This document shows, piece after piece, positions 8,911 through 17,929 of a stretch of DNA of 43,804 nucleotides; position 1 is the stretch's first letter, and the number at the start of each line of letters is the position of its first letter. The stretch lies in the NCBI GenBank assembly GCA_944392785.1, contig CALXXW010000009.1, forward strand, positions 1-43,804. Reading direction: 5' to 3'. The notes under the pieces were generated by a model. The model was given only the letters and a program-made list of their open reading frames with translations, made no database searches and was not told where the DNA came from. Origin of the DNA: an uncultured Alphaproteobacteria bacterium (GTDB taxonomy: Bacteria; Pseudomonadota; Alphaproteobacteria; CAAHEQ01; UBA3637). A program made the position numbers and the translations under genes.

Positions 8911-8939
8911 TTGACAATGCAAGCCTCTTTTATTATAAT
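8911..8939 (+). promoter_or_regulatory. ppa promoter, perfect consensus
   Basis: TTGACA (8911-8916), 17 bp, TATAAT (8934-8939): both hexamers match the sigma70 consensus exactly. The ppa ATG lies at 8968 after AGAAAGGA. This is expected to be among the strongest promoters in the window. Confidence 0.92.
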
Positions 8940-8967
8940 GAGGCAAAAGTAAGAAAGGATATTCAAA

Positions 8968-9513
8968 ATGCATCCCTGGCATGAAGTTGAACTTTATTCG
9001 GAAGCTCCCGAAATTGTGCCGGCAATCATCGAGGTCCCTCAAGGTTCTCAAGTCAAGTATGAATTGGATAAAAAAAGCGGTCTGATTAAAGTGGATCGTA
9101 TCTTGTATAGCTCGGTACACTATCCGGCTAATTATGGATTTATTCCGCAAACATATTGTGAGGATAACGATCCTTTGGATATTCTGGTCCTGGGACAATT
9201 CCCTGTGGTGCCGTTAAGCATTCTGCGTGCTCGCCCGATTGGCGTTATGAAAATGATTGACGGGGGAGAGGCAGATGATAAAATTATCGCTATTCACCTG
9301 GATGATCCCGAATTCAATGACTATCAAGATATATCGGACCTGCCGATGCATAAACTCAAAACGTTGCAACGCTTTTTTAAGGACTACAAAAAGTTGGAAA
9401 ATAAGCGCGTTCAAATTGAGGCTTTTTTGGGTGCGGCAGAAAGCAAGGAAATTATTCAAACAGCTCTTTCTTGTTATCAACAATATCGGGATAAATTAAC
9501 GGGAAAAAAATAA
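8968..9513 (+). CDS. ppa: inorganic pyrophosphatase, family I
   Basis: The enzyme hydrolyses pyrophosphate to phosphate and pulls biosynthetic reactions forward. The 181-residue length fits bacterial family I. The signature DNDPLD, with the metal-binding aspartates, lies near residue 67, preceded by KYELDKKSG and [10 protein letters not shown]. It is the first gene of a tight same-strand group (HAD, HIT, kdsB), driven by a consensus promoter. Confidence 0.97.
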   Translation: MHPWHEVELYSEAPEIVPAIIEVPQGSQVKYELDKKSGLIKVDRILYSSVHYPANYGFIPQTYCEDNDPLDILVLGQFPVVPLSILRARPIGVMKMIDGGEADDKIIAIHLDDPEFNDYQDISDLPMHKLKTLQRFFKDYKKLENKRVQIEAFLGAAESKEIIQTALSCYQQYRDKLTGKK

Positions 9514-9514
9514 C

Positions 9515-10384
9515 ATGACTCAAGGTCCGGTTATGGCACTTTCCTCTCTGAATGAAATTGCGGCTTCGTTTGAGCTTTTCCTATTCGATATGTTTGGAAC
9601 ACTCTGGAACGGTGAGGCGTTGTTTCCCCATACGTTGGATGTTTTAACCCAATTAAAAAAAAACGGAAAAAAAGTATTCATTGTTTCAAACTCTACGGTT
9701 TCTGAGGCTCTTTCAGAAAAGCGAGCCTGTCAAAATGGACTCATTAAAAATCTTCATTTTGATGCCTATATCACGGCAGGCGAGACGCTTTTCCACGAAA
9801 TGAGACAAGGGTTGTTTGAGCAACTGACGGGGCAACAAGAATGGCGCTTTTATACATTGCCATGGACAGTGTCAAATGCGCCTGAAAACATACGTCATCG
9901 ATATGTGGATGACATTAAACAAGCCCATATATTGTTCTTAACATGGCTGTGCCATCCCAATTCGGAGCCACCGGAAACGTTGGATCCGTTCTATGAAATC
10001 TTAGAGCAAGGATTGGAAAGAAAGCTACCTTTTGTGTGTGCTAATCCGGATTATATGGCTTTTCGAGGAAGTTTTAAATACATCACATTAGGCGCTGCCG
10101 CTCAATGGTATGCCGATCAGGGCGGGTACGTGTATTGGGTGGGTAAACCGTATCCTCAAATTTATCAGAGAGCGCTGCAAACGGCTCAAGTCGAACCGCA
10201 CAAGGCCTTGATGGTGGGAGATACTATTCGAACCGATATCTTAGGCGCCTTTCGGGCAGGAATAAAAAGTGTGCTGGTCACAACAGGTGTGACAGGGTAT
10301 TATATGGCGCAGGGGGACAGTTTGTCGGCGCGCATGGAAAAAGAGGGAGCTATCCCGGATTATTTATTAAAGGAGATTTGTTGA
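9515..10384 (+). CDS. HAD superfamily class IIA hydrolase (TIGR01459-like)
   Basis: A 289-residue haloacid-dehalogenase fold phosphatase. Motif I reads FDMFGTL (nucleophile Asp, with Phe where many HADs have the second Asp; this D-x-W/F-G form fits the TIGR01459 group). Motif II is IVSNST, motif III VGKPYPQIY and motif IV MVGDTIRTDILGA. The substrate is unknown. Two ATGs are possible: 9515, one base after the ppa stop, and 9533, which has AAGG seven bases upstream and may be the real start. It is cotranscribed with ppa and HIT. Confidence 0.82.
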   Translation: MTQGPVMALSSLNEIAASFELFLFDMFGTLWNGEALFPHTLDVLTQLKKNGKKVFIVSNSTVSEALSEKRACQNGLIKNLHFDAYITAGETLFHEMRQGLFEQLTGQQEWRFYTLPWTVSNAPENIRHRYVDDIKQAHILFLTWLCHPNSEPPETLDPFYEILEQGLERKLPFVCANPDYMAFRGSFKYITLGAAAQWYADQGGYVYWVGKPYPQIYQRALQTAQVEPHKALMVGDTIRTDILGAFRAGIKSVLVTTGVTGYYMAQGDSLSARMEKEGAIPDYLLKEIC

Positions 10385-10792
10385 ATGTTTCAATTACATC
10401 CGGCTTTACAGGAAAAAACGTTTATTTGTGACTTACCGCTTTGCCGTGTCTTACTGGAAGATAATAGGGCATATCCGTGGATTTTTTTGGTGCCTAGAAA
10501 AGAGGGCGTTAAAAATATGCTGGATTTAACCTCTCAAGAACGTCAAACGTTGATGCAGGAAATAGAGCTGTGTGAAGAAGTCATGTATCGCTTGTTTCAG
10601 CCAAATCAAACCAATGTCGCCGCAATAGGTAATATAACGCCGCAGCTGCATGTTCATATCATTTGTCGTTTTGTGGGGGATCCCGCTTGGCCGGGAGTCG
10701 TATGGGGAACAAAAGGAACCCCATGCTCGCCGGCCGAAAAAGAAAAACGTTTAATGCTTATTAAAAAGGAGATTGAAAAATGTCAAAAGTAG
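10385..10792 (+). CDS. HIT domain protein (histidine triad)
   Basis: A 135-residue HIT protein with QLHVHIICRF followed by DPAWPGVVWG, a pairing typical of proteobacterial members annotated as diadenosine-tetraphosphate hydrolase-like. The third triad position is Ile rather than His, which appears normal in this subgroup. HIT proteins bind and hydrolyse nucleotide phosphoanhydrides or phosphoramidates; the substrate here is unknown. AAGGAG precedes the ATG, which directly follows the HAD stop. Its end overlaps kdsB by 13 bases, implying translational coupling. Confidence 0.87.
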   Translation: MFQLHPALQEKTFICDLPLCRVLLEDNRAYPWIFLVPRKEGVKNMLDLTSQERQTLMQEIELCEEVMYRLFQPNQTNVAAIGNITPQLHVHIICRFVGDPAWPGVVWGTKGTPCSPAEKEKRLMLIKKEIEKCQK

Positions 10793-11553
10793 CCGTCTTA
10801 ATCCCAACACGTTTAAAGTCAACGCGTTTGCCAAACAAACCGTTGTTGAAGATTAACGGAAAGCCCATGATTCAACATGTTTATGAGCATGCTATTCGGG
10901 TCCATCCGCCAGAAGATGTCTATATTGCTTCGGGTGATCAGGAAATTATCGATGAGGCTTTGCGGTTTGGTGCTCAATGCGTCTTAACGGATGCCTCACT
11001 ACCCTCGGGGACGGACAGAATTGCCGCTGCTTTGAATACGATTGATCCGACAGGACACAAGTATGATATTATCGTCAATTTTCAAGGAGACGGCGTCAAT
11101 GTTAATCCCCAATTAAATGTAGAGCTGGTGCAGTTAATGGAAAAAACGGGAGCGGATATGGTGACCGTCGGAATGAAAATAACAGATCCGGCCGATATTC
11201 AAGACCCGTCTCATGTGAAAATTGCCTTAGGGCTCCCGGAAGGACAAGATTATGCGCGAGCCCTTTATTTCTCACGTAGTCCGGTGCCATTTAATCGGGA
11301 TGCCGTACCGGCTTATAATTATGCATATTGGCATATCGGTATTTATGTGTATCGCGCAGAGGCGTTGAAAAAATTCGTCTCTTATCCGGTGGGTGTGCTG
11401 GAGAATATTGAAAAGCTTGAGCAATTGCGAGCCCTTGAAAATGGTATGTCCATTTATGCTAAAATCGTTAAAAGCATCAAGTTGGTCGAAGAGGCTCCGG
11501 CCGATATCAATACGCCGGAAGAATTAGAGAACGCTCAAAAATATATGCATTAA
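10780..11553 (+). CDS. kdsB: 3-deoxy-manno-octulosonate cytidylyltransferase
   Basis: KdsB activates KDO with CTP to CMP-KDO, needed for the LPS inner core. The 257-residue product begins VAVLIPTRLKSTRLPNKPL, the nucleotide-binding loop, and carries NFQGDGVNVNP (metal and sugar-phosphate site) and a late ADINTPEEL. Length matches the family. The ATG overlaps the HIT gene and has AAGGAG upstream. Its presence indicates a KDO-containing LPS. Confidence 0.94.
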   Translation: MSKVAVLIPTRLKSTRLPNKPLLKINGKPMIQHVYEHAIRVHPPEDVYIASGDQEIIDEALRFGAQCVLTDASLPSGTDRIAAALNTIDPTGHKYDIIVNFQGDGVNVNPQLNVELVQLMEKTGADMVTVGMKITDPADIQDPSHVKIALGLPEGQDYARALYFSRSPVPFNRDAVPAYNYAYWHIGIYVYRAEALKKFVSYPVGVLENIEKLEQLRALENGMSIYAKIVKSIKLVEEAPADINTPEELENAQKYMH

Positions 11554-11573
11554 CGCAAAAACAGCTTGGAGAG

Positions 11574-11602
11574 CGGTGTCGGTTTAATAAAAATCGGCAC
11601 CG
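11574..11602. terminator. hairpin between convergent kdsB and the PyrD-like gene
   Basis: CGGTGTCGGTTT pairs with AAATCGGCACCG (12 bp with two G-U pairs, 5-nt loop). The hairpin overlaps the last codons of the minus-strand gene. On the minus strand a T5 run follows about 15 bases later; on the plus strand there is no U-tract. It may serve both 3' ends. Confidence 0.45.
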
Positions 11603-12708
11603 ATGGCTTCTTTGACAGAAGCATAACCGTTTTGTCGTAATAAATCTACCAGTTCTCGATTGATTTTTGTAATAATTTGAGGTCCTTCATATGTCAGAGC
11701 CGTGTTGACTTGAACTAATGAAGCACCGGCTTTGATTTGGTCAAAGGCATCCTGTCCCGAAAAGACGCCATCACAACCAATGATGGGAATTTTGCCTCGT
11801 GTAAATTGATAGACCTTGCCGATAAGCTCGACTAAATACTTTTGTGTCGGCGCCCCGGATAGCATACCGACATGCGGAACTTTTTTGTCTTGGATGCTGA
11901 TCCCTGTATTTTTAAATAAAGAGGTGGGACCTGCTACAATAATACCGGCAATCTCGGCCTCTGATAAAATTTGGCAAACAAGAGGAATCTCTAGCGGCGT
12001 GAGGTCTAAGGGGAGCTTCACGAGGATAGAGGGAGTCTGAATCGGCGCTGCTTTTTGAGCCGCTTCCTTAATGGCTTTCAAAAGAGGCAGCATGGTCGAA
12101 GCATCTGACACCAAAGCCGATAGCTCACTTTCCGGATGCCCGAAATCTACCGTGATGTAATCGCAATAAGGCGCTACTTTTTGAACCATCATCGGAAATT
12201 CTTCCATATAGGACATCAGACGACCCATCTTAATGTTTTCCCCTTCATTGTGGGTTGTAATCGTCAGGTTGATCCCAATGACGTTGGGTAAATAGCGCCG
12301 GTTGATAAAAATAGGCAGCATGGCTTGAAGCCCGGGATTTCGGTATCCCAGGCATTGTACTAAAACGGCGCGTTCCTTTGTCAAATAGTATGTTTCTTTG
12401 ATGGGCATTTCTCGCTCTAAGGTATAAGGGCCGAATTCTCCAAAACCAAAACCCATATAAATTAAACTATCAATAATGTTTCCTCGCTTATCAACTCCGG
12501 CCCCAATACCGATAGGCGTGGAAAAGTGTTGTCCAAACACATCAATGTTTAATTCCGGGGGCTGTTGACGGACCGGCGGAAAGGCTCCGTCTCGAAGTCC
12601 CCAATAAGCCAGAGTATGCGAGAAACGAGGACTGATATTATGACCGAAAAACCATAGAACAGAATAAAGAAAACTTTTTAATAGGGAGCGTCTGATTCGT
12701 TTGGACAT
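11584..12708 (-). CDS. PyrD-like dihydroorotate dehydrogenase family protein with altered active site
   Basis: A 374-residue protein of class 2 dihydroorotate dehydrogenase shape. It keeps PIGIGAGVDKRG (Lys74), ILVKLPLDLT (Lys231), GMLSGAP and the FMN-phosphate region IPIIGCDGVFSG plus GASLVQVNTAL. The segments that contact orotate and carry the catalytic base differ. MGFNN is LGYRN (120-124). N-x-S-S-P-N is D-F-G-H-P-E (188-193), so the catalytic Ser position is His191 and flanking Asn are Asp/Glu. ATNTT is VAGPTS. It probably binds FMN, but normal dihydroorotate oxidation is doubtful. It lies seven bases after metG, likely cotranscribed. Confidence 0.8.
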   Translation of the reverse strand: MSKRIRRSLLKSFLYSVLWFFGHNISPRFSHTLAYWGLRDGAFPPVRQQPPELNIDVFGQHFSTPIGIGAGVDKRGNIIDSLIYMGFGFGEFGPYTLEREMPIKETYYLTKERAVLVQCLGYRNPGLQAMLPIFINRRYLPNVIGINLTITTHNEGENIKMGRLMSYMEEFPMMVQKVAPYCDYITVDFGHPESELSALVSDASTMLPLLKAIKEAAQKAAPIQTPSILVKLPLDLTPLEIPLVCQILSEAEIAGIIVAGPTSLFKNTGISIQDKKVPHVGMLSGAPTQKYLVELIGKVYQFTRGKIPIIGCDGVFSGQDAFDQIKAGASLVQVNTALTYEGPQIITKINRELVDLLRQNGYASVKEAIGADFY

Positions 12709-12715
12709 ACTGCTT

Positions 12716-14410
12716 TTAAGCCTCCACTTCTTTATATTTAAGTTTTAATTCCTGAACACGTTCGGGTGAAATTTTCTGGAATAAAGGATCGGATGGATTA
12801 AACGAAGAATGCGCCGGTAATTCCGTCAGATAAGAGGACATGGGCTTGACCGTCCAAACGGGTTCCGGTTTTAGATTTAAAATCGCCAGCATCTTATCGG
12901 CGGTTTCGGGCATAATGGGGCGATTGAGCTCTGCAAACAGACGAATGAGATGAAGGGCTGTCGCCAAAATCGTGCCCGCATACGCCGGATCTGTCTTAAC
13001 CACTTTCCATGGTTCCGTTTTGGCGATATAGTTATTGCCGGATACCCAAATCTCTCGAAGCGTACTCATGGCCTTTCTCAACTCTAATCGGTCCATTAAA
13101 TGAATATAATTCTGAACAAGCGTATCAAGAGTTTGATAAAGCTCTGTCTCATGGGCTGTCGTCGGTCCCATGGCGGGAATGACCGCACCGAAATGATGCG
13201 TGGTCATTTTTAAAACACGGTTGATAAAGTTACCCAAGACATCATTTAAATCTTTATTGATGGTGGTGGCAAAATGTTCAAAAGAAAACATACTGTCGCC
13301 TGTCTCAGGAGCGTTGGCAATTAACCAATAACGCCAATAGTCGGCCGGAAACTCCGTCAAAGCATCATCGGCAAAAATACCTCGGTGGGCGGATTTCGAA
13401 AATTTACCTCCCGCAAAATTGAGGTAATTCATACCCTTTAAAAAGTCAACCTGTTTCCAATTTTCACGTGTGCCGCATAAAGTGGCCGGAAAAGAAATCG
13501 TGTGGAAAGGAATGTTGTCTTTTCCCATGAATTCCGTATATGTGACATCTTCCGGTTTTAACCACCAATCTTCCCAAGAACGTTCTGTTGGTTGTTCATC
13601 CGCCCATTGCTTGGTAATGCCTATATAACCGATGGGGGCGTCGAACCATACATAGAACACTTTATCTTCCAGACCCTCTTTCGGAACGGAAAAACCCCAT
13701 TTTAAGTCGCGGGTAATACTGCGCTCTTGCAGACCTTCTTTGAGCCATTTTTTGGCAATGGAATAGGCAATGTCTGGCCAAATACCCTTTTTTGTTTCAA
13801 TCCATTCCTCCAGCTCCTTTTCCAATTTCGGCAGCTCTAAGAATAAATGCTTCGTTTCACGAATTTCAATGTGTGTACTGCCGGATAAAGCGCTTTTGGG
13901 ATTGATTAAATCAACCGGGTCCAGAACCTTAGTGCAATTTTCGCATTGATCCCCTTTGGCACGGTCATAGCCGCAGTAGGGACAAGTGCCGATGACATAA
14001 CTGTCGGGTAAATAACGACCGTCATCAGGAGAATAGACTTGTTGTGTCGTCTTCTCTTTAATAAAACCATTGGCGTCCAAAGCATGAAAAATACGGTATG
14101 TTATCTCTTTATTTTGATCAGAGCTGCTGCGTCCGAAATAATCAAAAGAAAGATTGAAACCTTTATATATCTTGGCATGTAAGTCGTGATATGTTTGACA
14201 GTAATCTTCAACGCTAACCCCTTCTTTTGCCGCGGCAATCTCACTGGTCGTTCCGTGTTCATCCGTGCCGCAAATATACAAAACCTCAGCCCCTTTTTGG
14301 CGCAACCAACGAGCGTAAACATCGCTGGGTAAAAAACATCCCACCATATGACCTAAATGCGGTAGACCGTTAACACAGGGGAGAGCGCTTGTAATTAGTT
14401 GTTTTTTCAT
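12716..14410 (-). CDS. metG: methionyl-tRNA synthetase
   Basis: MetRS charges tRNA-Met with methionine. The 564-residue protein shows the HIGH-type motif (NGLPHLGHMVG) near the N-terminus. A zinc knuckle CPYCGY...CENC is near residues 143-160, and the KMSKS-type loop reads KFSKSAHRG. An anticodon-binding helical domain follows. The optional C-terminal tRNA-binding domain of longer MetRS forms is absent. The promoter is TTGCTC-17-TATAAT at 14485-14457. The PyrD-like gene follows on the same strand. Confidence 0.96.
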   Translation of the reverse strand: MKKQLITSALPCVNGLPHLGHMVGCFLPSDVYARWLRQKGAEVLYICGTDEHGTTSEIAAAKEGVSVEDYCQTYHDLHAKIYKGFNLSFDYFGRSSSDQNKEITYRIFHALDANGFIKEKTTQQVYSPDDGRYLPDSYVIGTCPYCGYDRAKGDQCENCTKVLDPVDLINPKSALSGSTHIEIRETKHLFLELPKLEKELEEWIETKKGIWPDIAYSIAKKWLKEGLQERSITRDLKWGFSVPKEGLEDKVFYVWFDAPIGYIGITKQWADEQPTERSWEDWWLKPEDVTYTEFMGKDNIPFHTISFPATLCGTRENWKQVDFLKGMNYLNFAGGKFSKSAHRGIFADDALTEFPADYWRYWLIANAPETGDSMFSFEHFATTINKDLNDVLGNFINRVLKMTTHHFGAVIPAMGPTTAHETELYQTLDTLVQNYIHLMDRLELRKAMSTLREIWVSGNNYIAKTEPWKVVKTDPAYAGTILATALHLIRLFAELNRPIMPETADKMLAILNLKPEPVWTVKPMSSYLTELPAHSSFNPSDPLFQKISPERVQELKLKYKEVEA

Positions 14411-14456
14411 GTCTTTTATATCCTTTATTGATATGATGAAACCTTATTTGCTTTAC

Positions 14457-14485
14457 ATTATATAAAAAAACCGTAAAAAGAGCAA
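14457..14485 (-). promoter_or_regulatory. metG promoter
   Basis: Minus-strand TTGCTC (14485-14480), 17 bp, perfect TATAAT (14462-14457). The leader to the metG ATG is about 40 nt and carries AAAGGA. Confidence 0.65.
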
Positions 14486-14504
14486 GCAAGATTATCATTA
14501 GAAC

Positions 14505-14533
14505 TTGATTTTTATTTCAAAATAGAATATACT
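14505..14533 (+). promoter_or_regulatory. rpoZ promoter
   Basis: TTGATT (14505-14510), 17 bp, TATACT (14528-14533). These are the same hexamers as the rpsO promoter, with the same CTTGATTTTT context. It is divergent from the metG promoter. Confidence 0.8.
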
Positions 14534-14575
14534 TAAACCAGTTGTGAATCGTTTTCCAAAAAGAAAGGATAAAAT

Positions 14576-14938
14576 ATGGCCAGAGTGACTGTTGAAGAAT
14601 GTGTGGAAAAAGTCCCCAATAGATTTGATTTGGTTTTGTTGGCAGCCGGACGCGCCAAGTCTTTGGCATCCGGTGCCGCCTTAACGGTGGATCGTGATAA
14701 TGATAAAAATACGGTTGTTGCCTTGCGCGAAATCGAAGAGGGAACAATTGATTTGAAACAGGTCAAGGACAATGTTATCGCCGGTATGCAAAAATACGCT
14801 AAACCTCAAGAGGGTTTGTTGGATAGCCAAGAAATCAAAGAGGTAGAGGCCGAAATTATGGGCGACTCTTTGTATGCAGACTCAGAGTTTGTTGAATCTG
14901 ATGCTTTCCAAGTTGTGGATGATGTGACGGAGGCTTAA
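14576..14938 (+). CDS. rpoZ: DNA-directed RNA polymerase omega subunit
   Basis: Omega is the small assembly and stability subunit of RNA polymerase and, in proteobacteria, part of one ppGpp site. The 120-residue protein has the typical [23 protein letters not shown]-type N-terminus, split here as MARVTVEEC and [15 protein letters not shown], then [10 protein letters not shown]. An acidic C-terminal tail follows. AGAAAGGA precedes the ATG. It lies directly upstream of the (p)ppGpp enzyme gene, a conserved pairing. Confidence 0.95.
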   Translation: MARVTVEECVEKVPNRFDLVLLAAGRAKSLASGAALTVDRDNDKNTVVALREIEEGTIDLKQVKDNVIAGMQKYAKPQEGLLDSQEIKEVEAEIMGDSLYADSEFVESDAFQVVDDVTEA

Positions 14939-14990
14939 TTAGGGCTGACGCTGTGTGGGGGAATTGTTGGCGGGAGGAGAAAATCGGTAA

Positions 14991-17132
14991 ATGCGTCAGT
15001 ATGAGTTGGTTGAACGTGTTAAATCCTATGATCCTAATGCCGATGAAGATGCTTTAAACCGAGCCTATATTTTTGCTATGCGCATGCACAGTGCGCAGAA
15101 ACGAGAGTCCGGAGAACCCTATTTTTCTCACCCCTTGGCTGTGGCTGAGCTGTTAACCGAGTTTCGATTAGACTCGGCGACTATTATCGCCGCCTTATTA
15201 CATGATACAATCGAAGATACGGCCGCATCATACGCCGATTTAAAAGAATTGTTTGGTGAGGATGTTGCCAATTTAGTTGCCGGGGTGACAAAACTATCAA
15301 AAGTACAGTTAAAGTCAGAAGCATCCAAACAGGCAGAAAATTTTCAAAAACTGGTTTTGGCTATTAGCTCCGATATTCGAATTTTGCTGATTAAGCTGGC
15401 TGATCGCTTGCATAATATGCGAACTCTGGGATACAAAAAGCCGGAAAGTCGATTGCGTATCGCCAAAGAAACAATGGAAATTTATGTGCCGCTGGCCGAA
15501 CGAATCGGTATGCAAAACATGAAAGATAATCTGGAGGATTTGGCTTTTAAGGTCTTGTATCCCGATGCTTATGAAACTATCGAAACGCGGTTGGCGTTTT
15601 TGGCCGAAAAAGGTCAAGAAGAAGTGGCAGAGGTGATTCGGACTCTATCCGCAGATATGGCCGAAAACGGTATCGAAGCCAAAATCAGCGGTCGGCAAAA
15701 GCGTCCTTATTCTATTTGGCGAAAAATGCAGGATCAAAATGTTCCTTTTGAGCAAATTTTTGATATTATGGCTTTTCGTATTATCGTGAAAGATGTGGCT
15801 GAGTGCTACCATGTGCTGGGAGTTATTCACACCAAATATCCCATGATTCCGGGGCGTTATAAAGACTATATCTCAACACCGAAATTAAATGGATATCGAT
15901 CTTTGCACACCGGGGTTATCGGCCCTCTGGGAAGGCGTATCGAAATTCAAATACGTACACAGGAGATGCATGACGTGGCCGAGTGGGGCGTGGCGGCTCA
16001 TTGGGAGTATAAACAGGGCGCTCATAAAGAGGGAAAACAATATCGCTGGCTGCGTGATTTGTTGGATTTGATGAATCACTGCTCTGATCCAAATGATTTC
16101 TTGGAGCATACAAAAATTGCCATGTATCAGGATCAGGTCTTTTGTTTTTCTCCTAAAGGAGATTTAATTACGTTGCCGAAAGGTGCAACGCCAATAGACT
16201 TCGCCTATGCTGTCCACTCCGGAGTGGGGGATACATGTGTCGGTGTGAAAATTAACGGTAAAATTAGCCCGCTGCGAACGATTTTGCAAAACGGAGATCA
16301 GGTAGAGATTTTAACGGCTAAAAATCAGACGCCATCAGCCGAATGGGAGCGGATTGCCGTGACGGCTAAAGCTAAGGCTGCTATTCGTCGATTCGTCAGA
16401 ACCCAAAAACGCAGAGAATGGATTGATGAGGGACGTAGCGCTTTGGCGGCGTTGGCTAAAGAATATGACTTGCTTTTTTCGGATAAAGATTTGTCCCCTA
16501 TCCTTGCCAACACAAAGTTTAAAACAGAAGATGATTTGTTGTCAGGTATCGGTGAGGGATTAGTTTCTGCCAAAGAAATTTTTCATTTAATGCATCCTCA
16601 GAATAAACTTTCTTTGTATCGCAAAACCATGTCACTTTTCCGAAAGTCTCCGGCAAAAACAGAATCAAAAACCGAGTCGCAGATGCCCGTGACAGGTGTC
16701 TTCCCCGGCCTGTCGTTGACTTTTGCAAAATGCTGTCATCCGGTCCCCGGCGATCAAATTGTCGGAATTGTGACAACCGGAAAAGGCATCGCTATTCATA
16801 CACAGGATTGTCCTGCCTTGGCTGAATTGAAAGATGAACCAGAGCGTTGGCTGTCCGTGGACTGGAATCCCGTTAAGTTGCAGGGAGCCCGTTTGCCGGC
16901 ACGTATTAAGATAACTCTGGAGGATAAAACGGCGGCAATGCCTGAATTGATGACGTTGCTGGCTCAACAAAAGGTCGTTGTGTCCAGTTTGAATACGCTG
17001 ACGCGATCCGGAGGATGGGTGGATTTGTTGCTGGATATTGAAGTCGCTGATAAAACACAGTTGGATTCGGTGATGCAAATGTTGCGAGCCAACCATTTCG
17101 TGAGTACCGTCAATCGTGTTAAGGCAGGATAG
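14991..17132 (+). CDS. spoT: bifunctional (p)ppGpp synthetase/hydrolase (RelA/SpoT homologue)
   Basis: It makes and degrades (p)ppGpp, the stringent-response alarmone. The 713 residues show an HD hydrolase domain (His71-Asp72 in LLHDTIEDT, then LADRLHNMRTL). The synthetase domain has PGRYKDYISTPK, the RxKD form typical of bifunctional enzymes, then NGYRSLHT. A TGS domain begins near 380 (QVFCFSPKGDLITLPKGATP), and a C-terminal ACT domain covers about 635-710. Both catalytic sites look intact. GGGAGGAGA lies upstream of the ATG. Alphaproteobacteria usually have one such enzyme, often called Rsh. acpS follows two bases after the stop. Confidence 0.95.
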   Translation: MRQYELVERVKSYDPNADEDALNRAYIFAMRMHSAQKRESGEPYFSHPLAVAELLTEFRLDSATIIAALLHDTIEDTAASYADLKELFGEDVANLVAGVTKLSKVQLKSEASKQAENFQKLVLAISSDIRILLIKLADRLHNMRTLGYKKPESRLRIAKETMEIYVPLAERIGMQNMKDNLEDLAFKVLYPDAYETIETRLAFLAEKGQEEVAEVIRTLSADMAENGIEAKISGRQKRPYSIWRKMQDQNVPFEQIFDIMAFRIIVKDVAECYHVLGVIHTKYPMIPGRYKDYISTPKLNGYRSLHTGVIGPLGRRIEIQIRTQEMHDVAEWGVAAHWEYKQGAHKEGKQYRWLRDLLDLMNHCSDPNDFLEHTKIAMYQDQVFCFSPKGDLITLPKGATPIDFAYAVHSGVGDTCVGVKINGKISPLRTILQNGDQVEILTAKNQTPSAEWERIAVTAKAKAAIRRFVRTQKRREWIDEGRSALAALAKEYDLLFSDKDLSPILANTKFKTEDDLLSGIGEGLVSAKEIFHLMHPQNKLSLYRKTMSLFRKSPAKTESKTESQMPVTGVFPGLSLTFAKCCHPVPGDQIVGIVTTGKGIAIHTQDCPALAELKDEPERWLSVDWNPVKLQGARLPARIKITLEDKTAAMPELMTLLAQQKVVVSSLNTLTRSGGWVDLLLDIEVADKTQLDSVMQMLRANHFVSTVNRVKAG

Positions 17133-17133
17133 C

Positions 17134-17532
17134 ATGGCCATTTTGGGAATTGGAACCGATATCGTCCGTATTCAACGAATGGAAATCATAGAGCAGCGTT
17201 TGGGGGATAGGTTCTTCAAGCGAATTTTGACGCTGGATGAACGGATGGAGGCTGAACGATTGCCTCAGCATAAGCGGGCGGCTTTCTATGCAAAACGATA
17301 TGCCGTTAAAGAGGCTGTTTCAAAGGCTTTGGGAACGGGTATCGGACAACAGGTCTCTTGGCAAGATATTGAAGTGCAGCACACAACAATAGGAAAACCA
17401 CAAATCCTTTTGCGAGGGAAGGCTGAACAAACAGTCAAACAACTGGCGGCCGGCGCATCATGGAACATACATGTCTCTATCAGTGATGATGATTTTGCGA
17501 TAGCTTTTGTTGTCTTAGAGGCCGTGTCTTAG
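17134..17532 (+). CDS. acpS: holo-[acyl-carrier-protein] synthase
   Basis: AcpS transfers 4'-phosphopantetheine from CoA to acyl carrier protein. The 132-residue product shows both conserved motifs: GIGTDIVRIQRME at the N-terminus (metal-binding Asp) and AKRYAVKEAVSKALGTG (catalytic Glu/Lys). The ATG at 17134 is chosen over 17116 because it begins the family N-terminus and follows AAGGCAGG. Its stop overlaps the convergent DUF6468 gene by four bases. Confidence 0.95.
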   Translation: MAILGIGTDIVRIQRMEIIEQRLGDRFFKRILTLDERMEAERLPQHKRAAFYAKRYAVKEAVSKALGTGIGQQVSWQDIEVQHTTIGKPQILLRGKAEQTVKQLAAGASWNIHVSISDDDFAIAFVVLEAVS

Positions 17533-17912
17533 TGTAGGGCGTTGAGTGCCTTGATAAGCTCTTCTTCCGATGTCGGATTGGGATGTCTTTCTTCCGAGGA
17601 TGGCGGCTGGGGTTGTTGGATAGATGATATCGGATTTTTTTGTGAAATAATCTCTTGTAAAGAGTGATGCACTTCCGTTGCTCGAATAATATCTTCGGCT
17701 AATTGTTGCCGTGTTGTTTGGGTAATTTGTTGCAGGGTTTGCATCTCGGTTTGCGCTTTTTGAACTGCTTGATAAAATTGCTCTAACAGATTGGTTAACC
17801 GGCGCTGCTCTTCTTTCGCTCGGGAAAAACGCTGCCCCAAATAAAGCGCATAAGCTATCCAGACCGTCAATAAAAAAACTATGAGAACATCGAAAAATAA
17901 CGACAAAGACAT
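17529..17912 (-). CDS. DUF6468-like single-pass membrane coiled-coil protein
   Basis: A 127-residue protein with an N-terminal transmembrane segment (LFFDVLIVFLLTVWIAYAL), a long predicted coiled coil rich in Glu/Gln/Arg up to about residue 90, and a Pro-rich tail. The order and helical pattern (SRAKEEQRRLTNLLEQF) resemble alphaproteobacterial DUF6468, often found near flagellar genes. No flagellar gene is in this window. It lies 17 bases after the DUF4167 gene, probably in one transcript. Function is unknown. Confidence 0.72.
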   Translation of the reverse strand: MSLSLFFDVLIVFLLTVWIAYALYLGQRFSRAKEEQRRLTNLLEQFYQAVQKAQTEMQTLQQITQTTRQQLAEDIIRATEVHHSLQEIISQKNPISSIQQPQPPSSEERHPNPTSEEELIKALNALH

Positions 17913-17929
17913 CAGAGCATTCCTACAAT

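Noticed and set aside
10623-10680. HIT protein as degenerate because the third His is Ile
   Set aside because: The H-x-H-x-I/V form with a following AWP-VWG segment is the normal pattern of this proteobacterial subgroup as I know it.
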